Shown: positions 1 through 5,452, counted from the stretch's first letter. The stretch: DNA of 5,452 bases from a candidate division FCPU426 bacterium (GCA_003167475.1 PMTB01000224.1:1715-7166), one strand, 5' to 3'. The notes: a model not told the origin generated them from the letters alone. Numbers and translations are program-made.

Positions 1-127
1 AAAAGTTAAGTAATAAGGCAAGTGTTCAAGTATTTAAGTTTAAACAAACGGCATTGCAAATTAACACCTTTGTACCACTTGATTTTATTTTACTTTTGGC
101 TCTTGGCTTTTGGCTTAAAAACTTATA
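1..127. repeat. Left-edge AT-rich repeat, inverted relative of the right edge
   Basis: This non-coding stretch is built of phrases such as AAAAGTTAAG, GTGTTCAAG, AAACAAAC, CCACTT and repeated TTTTGGCT/CTTGGCT words. The same phrases occur in the same order on the opposite strand at 5313-5452. The longest shared block is a perfect 23-bp inverted match (103-125 against 5313-5335), and the outermost 10 bases (1-10) match 5432-5441 inverted. The middle is diverged. It ends just before the ribosome binding site of the first gene, so it is also that gene's leader. A possible -10 (TATATT, 124-129) is present, but the nearest TTGGCT boxes are spaced 15 or 22 bp away, so I do not call a promoter. Confidence 0.6.
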
Positions 128-145
128 TTTAAAAGGAGAACCACC

Positions 146-1201
146 ATGGCAGATTTACCCGAACTCGGCAAGATTTCACCGGATATTTTCGACGAAATGA
201 TCTATCCCGCTTTGGGAAGAAAAAGCAGCAAGGTTTTAGTCGGCCCGCAGCACGGGGTTGATATTAGTATTGTGGATATCGGCGGCGGGCAGGTCATGGC
301 CACCACCACTGACCCTTTTTTTATAGTGCCCGATTATGGATTTGAGCGGGCAGCCTGGTTTGCCCTTCATATACTAGTCTCCGACGCGGTTTGTTCGGGA
401 TTAAAACCCGCTTACCTTACCATAGATTTAAACCTGCCGCCTTCGATAAAAAAAGAGGAGTTGAACTCCATGTGGAAGGTAATTTCATCCGAGTGCGACA
501 GGATGGGCATAGCCATCATAAGCGGCCACACCGCGAAATATGAGGGGTGCAATTACCCGATGGTGGGCGGGGCCACGGTCATGGCCATAGGCCCGAAAAA
601 CAAGTATATCACACCCAGGGATGCCAGGCCCGGGGACAGGATAATAGTGACAAAAGGCGCGGCCATAGAGGCTGCCGGGCTTTTTGCCGTGACATTTGAA
701 AAAAAGATAGCGAAAATTTTCGGTGAGGAATTTTCCAAAAGGGCGTCCGGGATATTTTATAAAATGTCGGTTGTGGAGGACGCGCTGATCGCCGCGTCGG
801 TCGGGGTGAGGAACAAAGGCGTCACTTCCATGCACGACGCCACTGAATGCGGCGTTTGGGGAGGGCTATACGAGATAGCAATGGCATCCGGAGTGGGCAT
901 GCGGATAATCAAGGAGAACATAATACTCCTTCCCGAAGTGAAGGCCATATGTGAACACTTCAAGATGGACCCGTACACGTCCATAAGCGAGGGAACCCTC
1001 TTGATCACTGCAAAAGCCGACAAGGCGCAGAAAATAGTGGATAAGCTGAAGTTTAACAGCATAGATTCCTCAATTGTGGGGACGGTCGTGGAAAAGGAAA
1101 AAGGCATAATTATAGTCGATAACGGAACGGAGAAAAAACTGGAGCACCCGCGCGTGGATCCGTTCTGGGGCGCGTTCGCGGAGGAGATGAAGAAGGGGTA
1201 G
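146..1201 (+). CDS. HypE-like protein of the AIR synthase (PurM) superfamily
   Basis: This is a 351-residue cytoplasmic protein resembling HypE, the ATP-dependent enzyme that dehydrates a carbamoyl thioester to make the cyanide ligand of NiFe hydrogenases, and more broadly PurM, SelD and ThiL. The N-terminal half carries the ATP-binding-type pattern: a GVDISIVDIGGG strand (37-48), TTTDPFF (53-59), SDAVCSGLKPAYLTIDL (79-95), SGHTAKYEG (126-134) and a GGATVMAIG strand (141-149). The C-terminal half starts near PGDRIIVTKG (162-171) and contains MHDATECGVWGGLYEIA (229-245), equivalent to the HypE RDPTRGG-type loop, then SEGTLLI (281-287). True HypE ends in a Pro-Arg-Ile-Cys tail whose cysteine is carbamoylated. 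Here the tail is HPRVDPFWGAF and the last cysteine is at 269, so the HypE reaction is unlikely and the real substrate is unknown. AGGAG lies 7 nt before the ATG. No hyp or hydrogenase gene is adjacent. Confidence 0.85.
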   Translation: MADLPELGKISPDIFDEMIYPALGRKSSKVLVGPQHGVDISIVDIGGGQVMATTTDPFFIVPDYGFERAAWFALHILVSDAVCSGLKPAYLTIDLNLPPSIKKEELNSMWKVISSECDRMGIAIISGHTAKYEGCNYPMVGGATVMAIGPKNKYITPRDARPGDRIIVTKGAAIEAAGLFAVTFEKKIAKIFGEEFSKRASGIFYKMSVVEDALIAASVGVRNKGVTSMHDATECGVWGGLYEIAMASGVGMRIIKENIILLPEVKAICEHFKMDPYTSISEGTLLITAKADKAQKIVDKLKFNSIDSSIVGTVVEKEKGIIIVDNGTEKKLEHPRVDPFWGAFAEEMKKG

Positions 1202-1230
1202 GATGTTGTAGTGTACTGTTCCGGCAGGAT

Positions 1231-1377
1231 GTCATTGCGAAGAGCCGGTTTAGTTTTACGGCGACAAAGCAATCTCTGTTCTTCGATAAGTTCTGTTTTT
1301 AAAATCCTGCTTTGCTCCGCAGGCTTTGATTTAAACCAGATTGCTTCTTCGCGGAGGATCACGTTCCTCGCAATGAC
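1231..1377. mobile_element. MITE-like element, uninterrupted copy
   Basis: A 147-bp non-coding element fills most of the gap between the first two genes. It starts with GTCATTGCGAAGAGC and ends with the near-perfect inverted counterpart (13 of 15 bases, first 10 perfect). An inner pair, AAGCAATCT (1267-1275) and AGATTGCTT (1338-1346), is also inverted, so the whole can fold into a long two-armed structure. A second copy lies at 4183-4558. The left 60 bases of the two copies agree at 55 positions, and the right 56 bases align without gaps. There is no transposase and no convincing target duplication. Elements with GTCATTGCGAG...-type ends are familiar from many bacterial genomes; the mobilising enzyme for this one is unknown. 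Confidence 0.8.
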
Positions 1378-1418
1378 AATTTTAAACCCGGATAATTCCA
1401 CAACCAAAGGAGAACCAA

Positions 1419-3164
1419 ATGAAAAAGACATTACTTACAATCATGGCGGCTTTGATGCTTTCTATCCCGCTTTTCGCCGTCATGGAGATTGTGGTCGAAC
1501 CCAAAGCCGAGAACTTCATCTATGATTACAAGCTGACCCAGGCCGATATAAAGGCGGATAAACCCACAAGTTTGGCCGGGGTTTTGACAAGCATCAGCGA
1601 TATCAATGTCTCCACCAAGGGCTTTGCCTCGGTACTTAACGACGTTTCCATAAACGGCGGGTCATTTGAGGAGACCGCTATACTTTTTAACGGCATCAAG
1701 GTCAATGACCTCCAGACCGGGCACTTTAACCTGGATATACCCATTCCCTCCATAAGCATAGGCTCCATCACCGTGGTCAAGGACGCCAATTCCTCAATAG
1801 GTTCGGGCGGCTTTACAGGATTGATCGACATTCAAACCCCGGAGTACGACAAGGATACTTATAAAGCCCAGGCTGAATACGGCACTTATAATACCCAGTA
1901 TTACGGCCTCTCTTATATGAGGAAACTCGCGGGTTTGATAGTTGATTTTTCGGCCGAGAGGGGTTCATCGGACGGATATTACAAAGATACCGATTACTAT
2001 AAAAATACAGCGCTTTTGAACCTTGATTTTGACAATGCATACGCATTAAGCCTGGGCTACGGCGAAAAGGCCTACGGCGCTTATGATTTTTACACTCCAA
2101 ACCTGAACCTGGACTCATGGGAATACCTTGGTTCAAAGTTTATAAGTTTTACGGCGTTAAAGAACCAGCCATTGAGCCTGACAGCCTATTACAAATCGCA
2201 TTATGACTGGTTCATTTTAAAAAGGGACGATCCGTCGTACTATGCCAACAGGCATAACAGCGCCATGTACGGGGCGGACCTGAATTACGAGTGGGTAATA
2301 AATGACACAAATATATTCAAGGCAAAGTATGACCTGCAGCGCGAGGAAATACAGAGCAGGAACCTGGGGAACCATTACCGCAATAAGAATGAATTGCTTT
2401 TAAACGGATACTTTACCATCGCGGAAAACCTCACCGTGAACCTGAACGCGGCCGCGGATAAGTACGACATATATTCCGCCTATGATTTTATGCCGTCGGC
2501 GGCTGCTGTTTACAAAGTCCTGCCTTACCTCAAGGTTAACGCGGGCTACTCAACGTCTGTGCGCTATCCTGATTTCACCGAGCTTTATTACAGCGACCCG
2601 TACGACATGGGCAATAAGGACCTGAAGCCGGAAAAATGCGCGGAATACAATGGCGGGGTCGATGTGGATTTAAAGCCGGTTAGTATCGGGTTGTCTGCTT
2701 TTTACAGGATGTCAACGGACCTGATAGACTGGGGCAAGGACAATATCACTGACACGGTTTGGCAGATAAAGAACATAGGAAAAGTGAACACGGCCGGTTT
2801 TACCGCTTCAACCGGATTGAACCTGGATTTCGCGCAATTGGCCGTAAGCTATACATACCTTGATTCATACAGGTCGGAGAATTTTATATCAAAATACGGC
2901 CTGGCTTATCTAAGGAATAAGATCACGGCGTCGGCCGGTTTTGAACTGTTGACAGTGAAGGTCAAGGCTGATTACACATACAAGAATTACATAAACCGTT
3001 CGGCGGGCTTTAACGGACTGGATATAACGCTTTCAAGGAAAATCGTGGATGGCGTGGAACTGTCCTTAAAAGCGGAGAACGCCCTGAACTGGTACTTCGA
3101 AGAAACCCCGGGAATACCGGCTGTCGGCAGGATGTTGTCGGCGAGGGTGGAATTCGAGTATTAA
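1419..3164 (+). CDS. TonB-dependent outer-membrane receptor, BtuB-like
   Basis: This 581-residue receptor would import a scarce ligand across the outer membrane using TonB energy. A signal peptide (1-20, cleavage probably after PLFA) is followed by EIVVEP (23-28), a plausible TonB box. The plug domain spans about 45-140, with SINGGSFEETAILFNGIKVN (77-96) and a GSGGFTGLIDIQT end (128-140) matching the GA-x-GGVINI-type plug terminus. The rest is a 22-stranded-type barrel rich in alternating Tyr. It includes RYPDFTELYY (382-391), NKDLKPEK (399-406), TDLIDW (433-438) and NIGKVNTAGF (452-461), all landmarks of the BtuB/siderophore receptor family. The last strand ends RVEFEY with a terminal aromatic, as needed for barrel assembly. 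Length is close to BtuB, which favours a cobalamin-like or small siderophore ligand, but no btuCDF or iron genes are adjacent, so the substrate is open. AGGAG lies 6 nt before the ATG, within 12 bases (AAAGGAGAACCA) shared with the leader of the preceding gene. Only a weak -10 (GATAAT, 1391-1396) is visible. Confidence 0.9.
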   Translation: MKKTLLTIMAALMLSIPLFAVMEIVVEPKAENFIYDYKLTQADIKADKPTSLAGVLTSISDINVSTKGFASVLNDVSINGGSFEETAILFNGIKVNDLQTGHFNLDIPIPSISIGSITVVKDANSSIGSGGFTGLIDIQTPEYDKDTYKAQAEYGTYNTQYYGLSYMRKLAGLIVDFSAERGSSDGYYKDTDYYKNTALLNLDFDNAYALSLGYGEKAYGAYDFYTPNLNLDSWEYLGSKFISFTALKNQPLSLTAYYKSHYDWFILKRDDPSYYANRHNSAMYGADLNYEWVINDTNIFKAKYDLQREEIQSRNLGNHYRNKNELLLNGYFTIAENLTVNLNAAADKYDIYSAYDFMPSAAAVYKVLPYLKVNAGYSTSVRYPDFTELYYSDPYDMGNKDLKPEKCAEYNGGVDVDLKPVSIGLSAFYRMSTDLIDWGKDNITDTVWQIKNIGKVNTAGFTASTGLNLDFAQLAVSYTYLDSYRSENFISKYGLAYLRNKITASAGFELLTVKVKADYTYKNYINRSAGFNGLDITLSRKIVDGVELSLKAENALNWYFEETPGIPAVGRMLSARVEFEY

Positions 3165-3183
3165 CCGAGGGAATTTGGTTTTC

Positions 3184-3284
3184 GTAGAGCGGCTGCTTGC
3201 TGCCGCTCACCACGGCTTTAATAAACGGCCATCGTCCTGCAATTTAAAAGCCCGCGTCAGAGAGGCAGCAAGCAGCCTCTCTAC
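3184..3284. repeat. Inverted pair of REP hairpins (REPIN-like)
   Basis: Two hairpins face each other 101 bp end to end. The left one (3187-3208) has stem GAGCGGC/GCCGCTC, and the right one (3260-3281) has GAGAGGC/GCCTCTC, each with an 8-nt loop. Both have GTAG at their 5' foot when read outward to inward (3184-3187 on plus, 3284-3281 on minus). The two stems differ by one base pair, C-G against A-T, so pairing is kept. A third related hairpin is at 4453-4474. The layout matches REPINs, paired REP sequences mobilised by TnpA-REP transposases. It lies 20 bp after the receptor stop codon and may stabilise or end that transcript, although no U-tract follows either hairpin. Confidence 0.75.
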
Positions 3285-3330
3285 AAAATCCCACCTACGG
3301 GAGTAAGGCATGCCATTTTTTTATACCCTC

Positions 3331-3359
3331 TTGATTACAACGGTCTTTTCCTTTATAAT
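3331..3359 (+). promoter_or_regulatory. Sigma-70-type promoter for the secreted protein gene
   Basis: TTGATT (3331-3336) is separated by exactly 17 bp from a perfect TATAAT (3354-3359). Transcription would start near 3366, giving a leader of about 38 nt that contains GGAGG (3390-3394). This separates the gene from the upstream receptor. Confidence 0.75.
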
Positions 3360-3403
3360 AAGCCCCGTAAACAGGTTATAGGACAAACTGGAGGATTTTA
3401 AAC

Positions 3404-4132
3404 ATGAAAAAAACCTTTCTCGCCATCACCGCGTTTTTACTTCCATCCCTGCTTTTCTGCACCTACATCAAAGGCGGCCAATACGACACCGCCATGAAAT
3501 ACGCCGATAAGGACGAGGCCCCTGTCGTGTTCTTCGACCCGGGCACGGGTGACGCTGGCGGGTATGTGATATACGCGGATCTGAACAACGACGGGCAGAA
3601 CGAGATAATAATACCCTACAGGATACATAAGAAAGAATCAGCAATCGAGGATAAGGCCGATATCTACAGGCAGACGCTGTCCATAGACGTGGTGCAGGAC
3701 GGCAAGAAGTTCCGCGGCCTGCTGGAGATAGACCTGGCATATGTTTACACCCCTAAGGTTTACCTGAATGTAAAAAGCCTCAATGCGGGCGAGATGCCAA
3801 AGGTATTTGTCATGGTAAGCGACGGAGTGAAAAAGAACGACAAGAAGTTAACGCTGATGTATAACAGCTACGACAAAAAGGACAAGGGAAGGGAGCAAAA
3901 GATCTTCGAAACAGACAAGCTCCCGTGGGACCTGATATTATACCAGTTCGACAAGTCGGCCCCGACCATCACGGTTTTTGACATAAACTACGAAGAAGCC
4001 CACGGCAAGTACTACATAAGGCCGCTGGACGGCCCGGATAAGACCGTGAGGGTCGCGCCCGAGGCTATGACGAGGTTTGAGGCGGAGCTTAAAAAGGCGA
4101 GGAATGATATATTTTTTGAGCTGGAGGAATAG
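3404..4132 (+). CDS. Predicted secreted protein with an FG-GAP/VCBS-like calcium loop
   Basis: I do not recognise a named family for this 242-residue protein. It begins with a clear export signal (MKKT, then a hydrophobic run to about residue 18). The sequence SLLFC ends in Cys19, but Phe precedes it, which is a poor lipobox, so a lipid anchor is doubtful and it may be periplasmic or released. After the signal, YADLNNDGQNEIIIPY (57-72) matches the D-x-N-x-D-G-x-x-E calcium-binding loop and following beta strand typical of FG-GAP/VCBS propeller repeats, but only one copy is present. The middle (85-200) looks beta-rich with several Lys/Asp-rich turns, and the C-terminus (218-242) is probably helical and acidic. 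GGAGG lies 9 nt upstream of the ATG, and the gene has its own promoter. It could be a small envelope protein that binds calcium or polysaccharide; that is inference from one motif. Confidence 0.75.
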   Translation: MKKTFLAITAFLLPSLLFCTYIKGGQYDTAMKYADKDEAPVVFFDPGTGDAGGYVIYADLNNDGQNEIIIPYRIHKKESAIEDKADIYRQTLSIDVVQDGKKFRGLLEIDLAYVYTPKVYLNVKSLNAGEMPKVFVMVSDGVKKNDKKLTLMYNSYDKKDKGREQKIFETDKLPWDLILYQFDKSAPTITVFDINYEEAHGKYYIRPLDGPDKTVRVAPEAMTRFEAELKKARNDIFFELEE

Positions 4133-4257
4133 GGGACGGGGTGTTCGGGGTTCGGAGTTGGGTGACCGTTGTCAGTAGTGCTGTCATTGCGAGGAGCCGG
4201 TTTAGTTCTATGGCGACGAAGCAATCTCTGTTCTACGATAAGCTCTATTTTGTTTGT

Positions 4258-4477
4258 GTAGCCGCAACCTTCAGGTTGCGGGTGTTGATTGAAATGCGGG
4301 AGGGGTATTGTGGAATTATTCAGGATCAAGTCGAAGTTCAAAAAAAATGTATTGATTAAAAGGATGAAACACAATTTTATGTGGAAAGACGCAAAGCAAG
4401 ATGTAAAACACGCATTGGAAATAAGCGCGGGATTGTAGTAAAAGCCGGCGGTGAGCGGCGGCAAGCAGCCGCTCTAC
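4258..4477. repeat. REP-hairpin-bounded block nested in the MITE-like element
   Basis: The left end is GTAG followed by an 8-bp stem CCGCAACC/GGTTGCGG with a TTCA loop (4262-4281). The right end is the hairpin GAGCGGC/GCCGCTC (4453-4474), with GTAG at its foot on the minus strand (4477-4474). The right hairpin matches the left hairpin of the 3184-3284 pair in inverted orientation over 29 bp (3183-3211 against 4450-4478) with one loop mismatch. The two end hairpins have unrelated stem sequences, so this may be two independent REP insertions rather than one unit. About 170 bp lies between them, including a small ORF. Confidence 0.65.
4310..4438 (+). CDS. Possible 42-residue basic small protein
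   Basis: A GTG-initiated frame of 42 codons ends at TAG (4436-4438). A purine-rich GGGAGGGG (4298-4305) lies upstream, with GGAGG spaced 6 nt from the GTG. The product is Lys-rich in its first half (IKSKFKKNVLIKRMKHNF, residues 6-23) and more acidic and helix-prone in its second (DAKQDVKHALEISAGL, 27-42). It has no transmembrane segment or signal peptide. An internal in-frame ATG at 4379 would give only 19 residues. I do not recognise it. It sits between the two end hairpins of the nested block, so it could be a true small gene, a fragment of a larger gene carried by the insertion, or chance. There is no separate promoter I can defend. Confidence 0.3.
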   Translation: MELFRIKSKFKKNVLIKRMKHNFMWKDAKQDVKHALEISAGL

Positions 4478-4583
4478 GAATTCAAGAGCAAGCAGATCCC
4501 CGGGCTTTGATTGAGACCAGATTGCTTCGTCACTGAAAGTCTCGCTCCTCGCAATGACGATTAAGAAAACAACGATCAAATGC

Positions 4584-5198
4584 TTAAAACAGTTCCGTCT
4601 TCGTATCCTCCACAAACTTCGCCGTATAATTCCTGTTCCTCGGCTTTTCCACCACAAACGTTGACCACATATCCGCGTAGTGCAGCATCAATGTGAGCGG
4701 GTACGGGTCCGACTTTATGTCTTCCCATGCGGGTACGAACGGGCCGTCGTGGTAGGCTATGGCTTGCAGTTCGTCCTGTGTTAAGTCAACAAACTTTGAC
4801 ACTATCAGGGCTGACTTGTGGCCCCCGCCGTAGCCTAACTGTTTGGTGTTCCAGAAGTACGGCTGTTTGTCGGATGTGGCCGTGGTGTTCTTGTCATAGG
4901 TGTTGTGGTTGAAGCCGTCTGTTACTTTGTGGGCGTCGTGGAAGAGCGCGCACAGTATGATGGATTCCTCGCTTTTGTCCGGCATCAGCTTTTCTTTGAG
5001 TTCCAGGGCAAGTTTGGCCACGTTAACGGAATGTATCAAGAGTCCGCCTTCAATGCAGAGGTGGTATTTGGTGGAAGCCGGCGCGGTGAAGAAGCCGTGT
5101 TTTTCAAGGTATGCGGCGAGTTCTTTTACCCCGGCGCGGTTGTTGATCCTGGCCATTAAGGCCGCGTAATCTTCTTTGGTTTTTGTCATGTCGGGCAT
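4584..5198 (-). CDS. HD-domain metal-dependent phosphohydrolase
   Basis: This 204-residue soluble protein has the ordered ligands of an HD-superfamily hydrolase: His56 in EGGLLIHSVNVA (50-61), His87-Asp88 in CALFHDAHKV (83-92), His127 in GYGGGHKSA (122-130), His150 in AIAYHDG (146-152) and Asp176 in LHYADMWST (172-180). The H...HD...H...H...D set is that of the two-metal subgroup, and the spacing resembles YhaM-type HD domains without their RNA-binding OB part. From memory, the N-terminal phrase around TAPASTKYH (38-46) and the GHG/GGGH segment resemble small HD hydrolases often seen in phage-related and Firmicutes/Bacteroidetes genomes. The substrate is probably a phosphate ester of a nucleotide or nucleic acid, but this cannot be fixed here. 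The start is the ATG at 5198: a longer frame opens at 5213, but that ATG overlaps the Shine-Dalgarno sequence. It is convergent with the secreted-protein gene. Confidence 0.82.
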   Translation of the reverse strand: MPDMTKTKEDYAALMARINNRAGVKELAAYLEKHGFFTAPASTKYHLCIEGGLLIHSVNVAKLALELKEKLMPDKSEESIILCALFHDAHKVTDGFNHNTYDKNTTATSDKQPYFWNTKQLGYGGGHKSALIVSKFVDLTQDELQAIAYHDGPFVPAWEDIKSDPYPLTLMLHYADMWSTFVVEKPRNRNYTAKFVEDTKTELF

Positions 5199-5210
5199 GG
5201 TGAGCCTCCT
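5199..5210 (-). promoter_or_regulatory. Ribosome binding site fixing the HD-protein start
   Basis: On the minus strand AGGAGG (5210-5205) is followed by 6 nt (CTCACC) and then ATG at 5198. The upstream in-frame ATG at 5213 directly abuts this AGGAGG, so it would have no ribosome binding site of its own and would encode the site as Arg-Arg. Confidence 0.85.
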
Positions 5211-5228
5211 CATCGATTTAATAGTTGT

Positions 5229-5257
5229 ATATTACACTATCAGTTGAGGAGTGTCAA
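5229..5257 (-). promoter_or_regulatory. Sigma-70-type promoter for the HD-protein gene
   Basis: Read on the minus strand, a perfect -35 TTGACA (5257-5252) is followed by 17 bp and TAATAT (5234-5229). Transcription would start near 5222, leaving a leader of only about 24 nt that is mostly the Shine-Dalgarno sequence. This leaves no room for a riboswitch and also argues against the start at 5213. Confidence 0.75.
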
Positions 5258-5312
5258 AAGGTAAAGGAAGGAGGAGTTTAAGAGACAAGAGACTGGAGAA
5301 TGGAGGCAACGT

Positions 5313-5452
5313 TAAGTTTTTAAGCCAAAAGCCAAAAGACAAAAGTAAAGGGAAAAGCAAGTAGTAAAAGTGACTAAGTGGAACCGCCAGCTGGTTGTTT
5401 GTTTTACCTTAAACACTTAATCCCTTAAGAACTTAACTTTTGTCTCTTGGCT
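5313..5452. repeat. Right-edge AT-rich repeat, inverted relative of the left edge
   Basis: Read on the minus strand, this region repeats the phrases of positions 1-127 in the same order: AAAAGTTAAG, GTGTTTAAGG, AAACAAAC, CCACTT, TTTAC, TTTTGGCT words and finally AAAAACTTA. The inner boundary is the perfect 23-bp match at 5313-5335. The last 14 bases (TTTTGTCTCTTGGC) also resemble 95-107 in direct orientation, so the family is modular and may continue beyond the window. The purine-rich stretch 5258-5312 between this repeat and the HD-gene promoter holds nothing I can name. Confidence 0.6.

Larger units (their letters stand above)
4183..4558. mobile_element. MITE-like element, copy interrupted by a REP-bounded insert
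   Basis: The ends are a perfect 15-bp inverted repeat, GTCATTGCGAGGAGC (4183-4197) and GCTCCTCGCAATGAC (4544-4558). An inner perfect 13-bp pair, GACGAAGCAATCT (4215-4227) and AGATTGCTTCGTC (4519-4531), follows. Both flanks align with the uninterrupted copy at 1231-1377. This copy is 376 bp long; removing the block 4258-4477 leaves 156 bp, close to the 147 bp of the other copy. The element fills the gap between two convergent genes, and its foldback may act as a shared transcript end. Confidence 0.8.

Noticed and set aside
757..1431. A 224-codon minus-strand frame
   Set aside because: It is antisense to the end of the HypE-like gene and to the MITE-like element, and its product is Ser/Ile-rich with no domain. 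It is a shadow of the real gene.
1211..1525. A 104-codon plus-strand frame after the HypE-like gene
   Set aside because: It runs through the MITE-like element and into the receptor gene in another frame, and it has no ribosome binding site.
3168..3182. Possible terminator hairpin ACCGA...TTGGT after the receptor
   Set aside because: The stem is short, includes a G-T pair, and no proper U-tract follows.
3294..3322. T-run at 3316-3322 after a GC-rich stretch, considered as an intrinsic terminator
   Set aside because: GGCATGCC directly before it cannot form a stem with a usable loop, and the upstream 5-bp bulged stem is too far from the T-run.
4138..4162. GTTCGGGGTTCGGAGTT-like short repeats
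   Set aside because: The units are imperfect and only two or three are present. It is low-complexity sequence with no further evidence.
4012..4464. A 150-codon minus-strand frame
   Set aside because: It crosses the end of the secreted-protein gene, the MITE-like arm and the nested insert, with no start signal or recognisable domain.
3184..4477. CRISPR array
   Set aside because: The repeats are inverted palindromes at irregular distances with no regular spacers and no cas genes.
4900..5169. Plus-strand frames antisense to the HD gene
   Set aside because: The minus strand encodes the ordered HD metal ligands with a good promoter and ribosome binding site, so these frames are shadows.

Overview
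The window looks like a chromosomal piece of a diderm (Gram-negative-type) bacterium. The main reason is a complete TonB-dependent outer-membrane receptor ending in an aromatic residue. Base composition is mid-range, and the intergenic spaces are crowded with short palindromic and terminal-inverted-repeat elements. I cannot assign a phylum from the sequence; an uncultured lineage is possible, but that is a guess.

Layout: positions 1-127 are AT-rich repetitive sequence. A HypE-like protein of the AIR synthase superfamily follows (146-1201). Next is a ~147-bp MITE-like element (1231-1377), then a BtuB-like TonB-dependent receptor (1419-3164). A pair of inverted REP hairpins (3184-3284) lies between the receptor and the strong promoter of a small secreted protein carrying a DxNxDG calcium-loop motif (3404-4132). 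A second copy of the MITE-like element (4183-4558) is split by a ~220-bp insert bounded by REP-type hairpins and holding a 42-codon ORF. An HD-domain phosphohydrolase is encoded convergently (5198 down to 4584) behind a near-consensus promoter. The right edge (5313-5452) carries an inverted, diverged copy of the left-edge repeat.

The four main genes do not form an obvious pathway. The receptor and the secreted protein may both act at the cell envelope, but a repeat and a separate promoter lie between them. The HypE-like protein lacks the C-terminal cysteine of true HypE and has no hydrogenase genes nearby. The HD protein has its own promoter on the opposite strand.

The most notable content is the non-coding architecture. 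At least four hairpins have GTAG at their 5' foot, as in REP sequences moved by TnpA-REP (RAYT) transposases. Paired substitutions keep the stems intact. One REP-bounded block sits inside a MITE-like element whose uninterrupted relative is also in the window. I see no CRISPR array, tRNA, rRNA, transposase gene or defence system.
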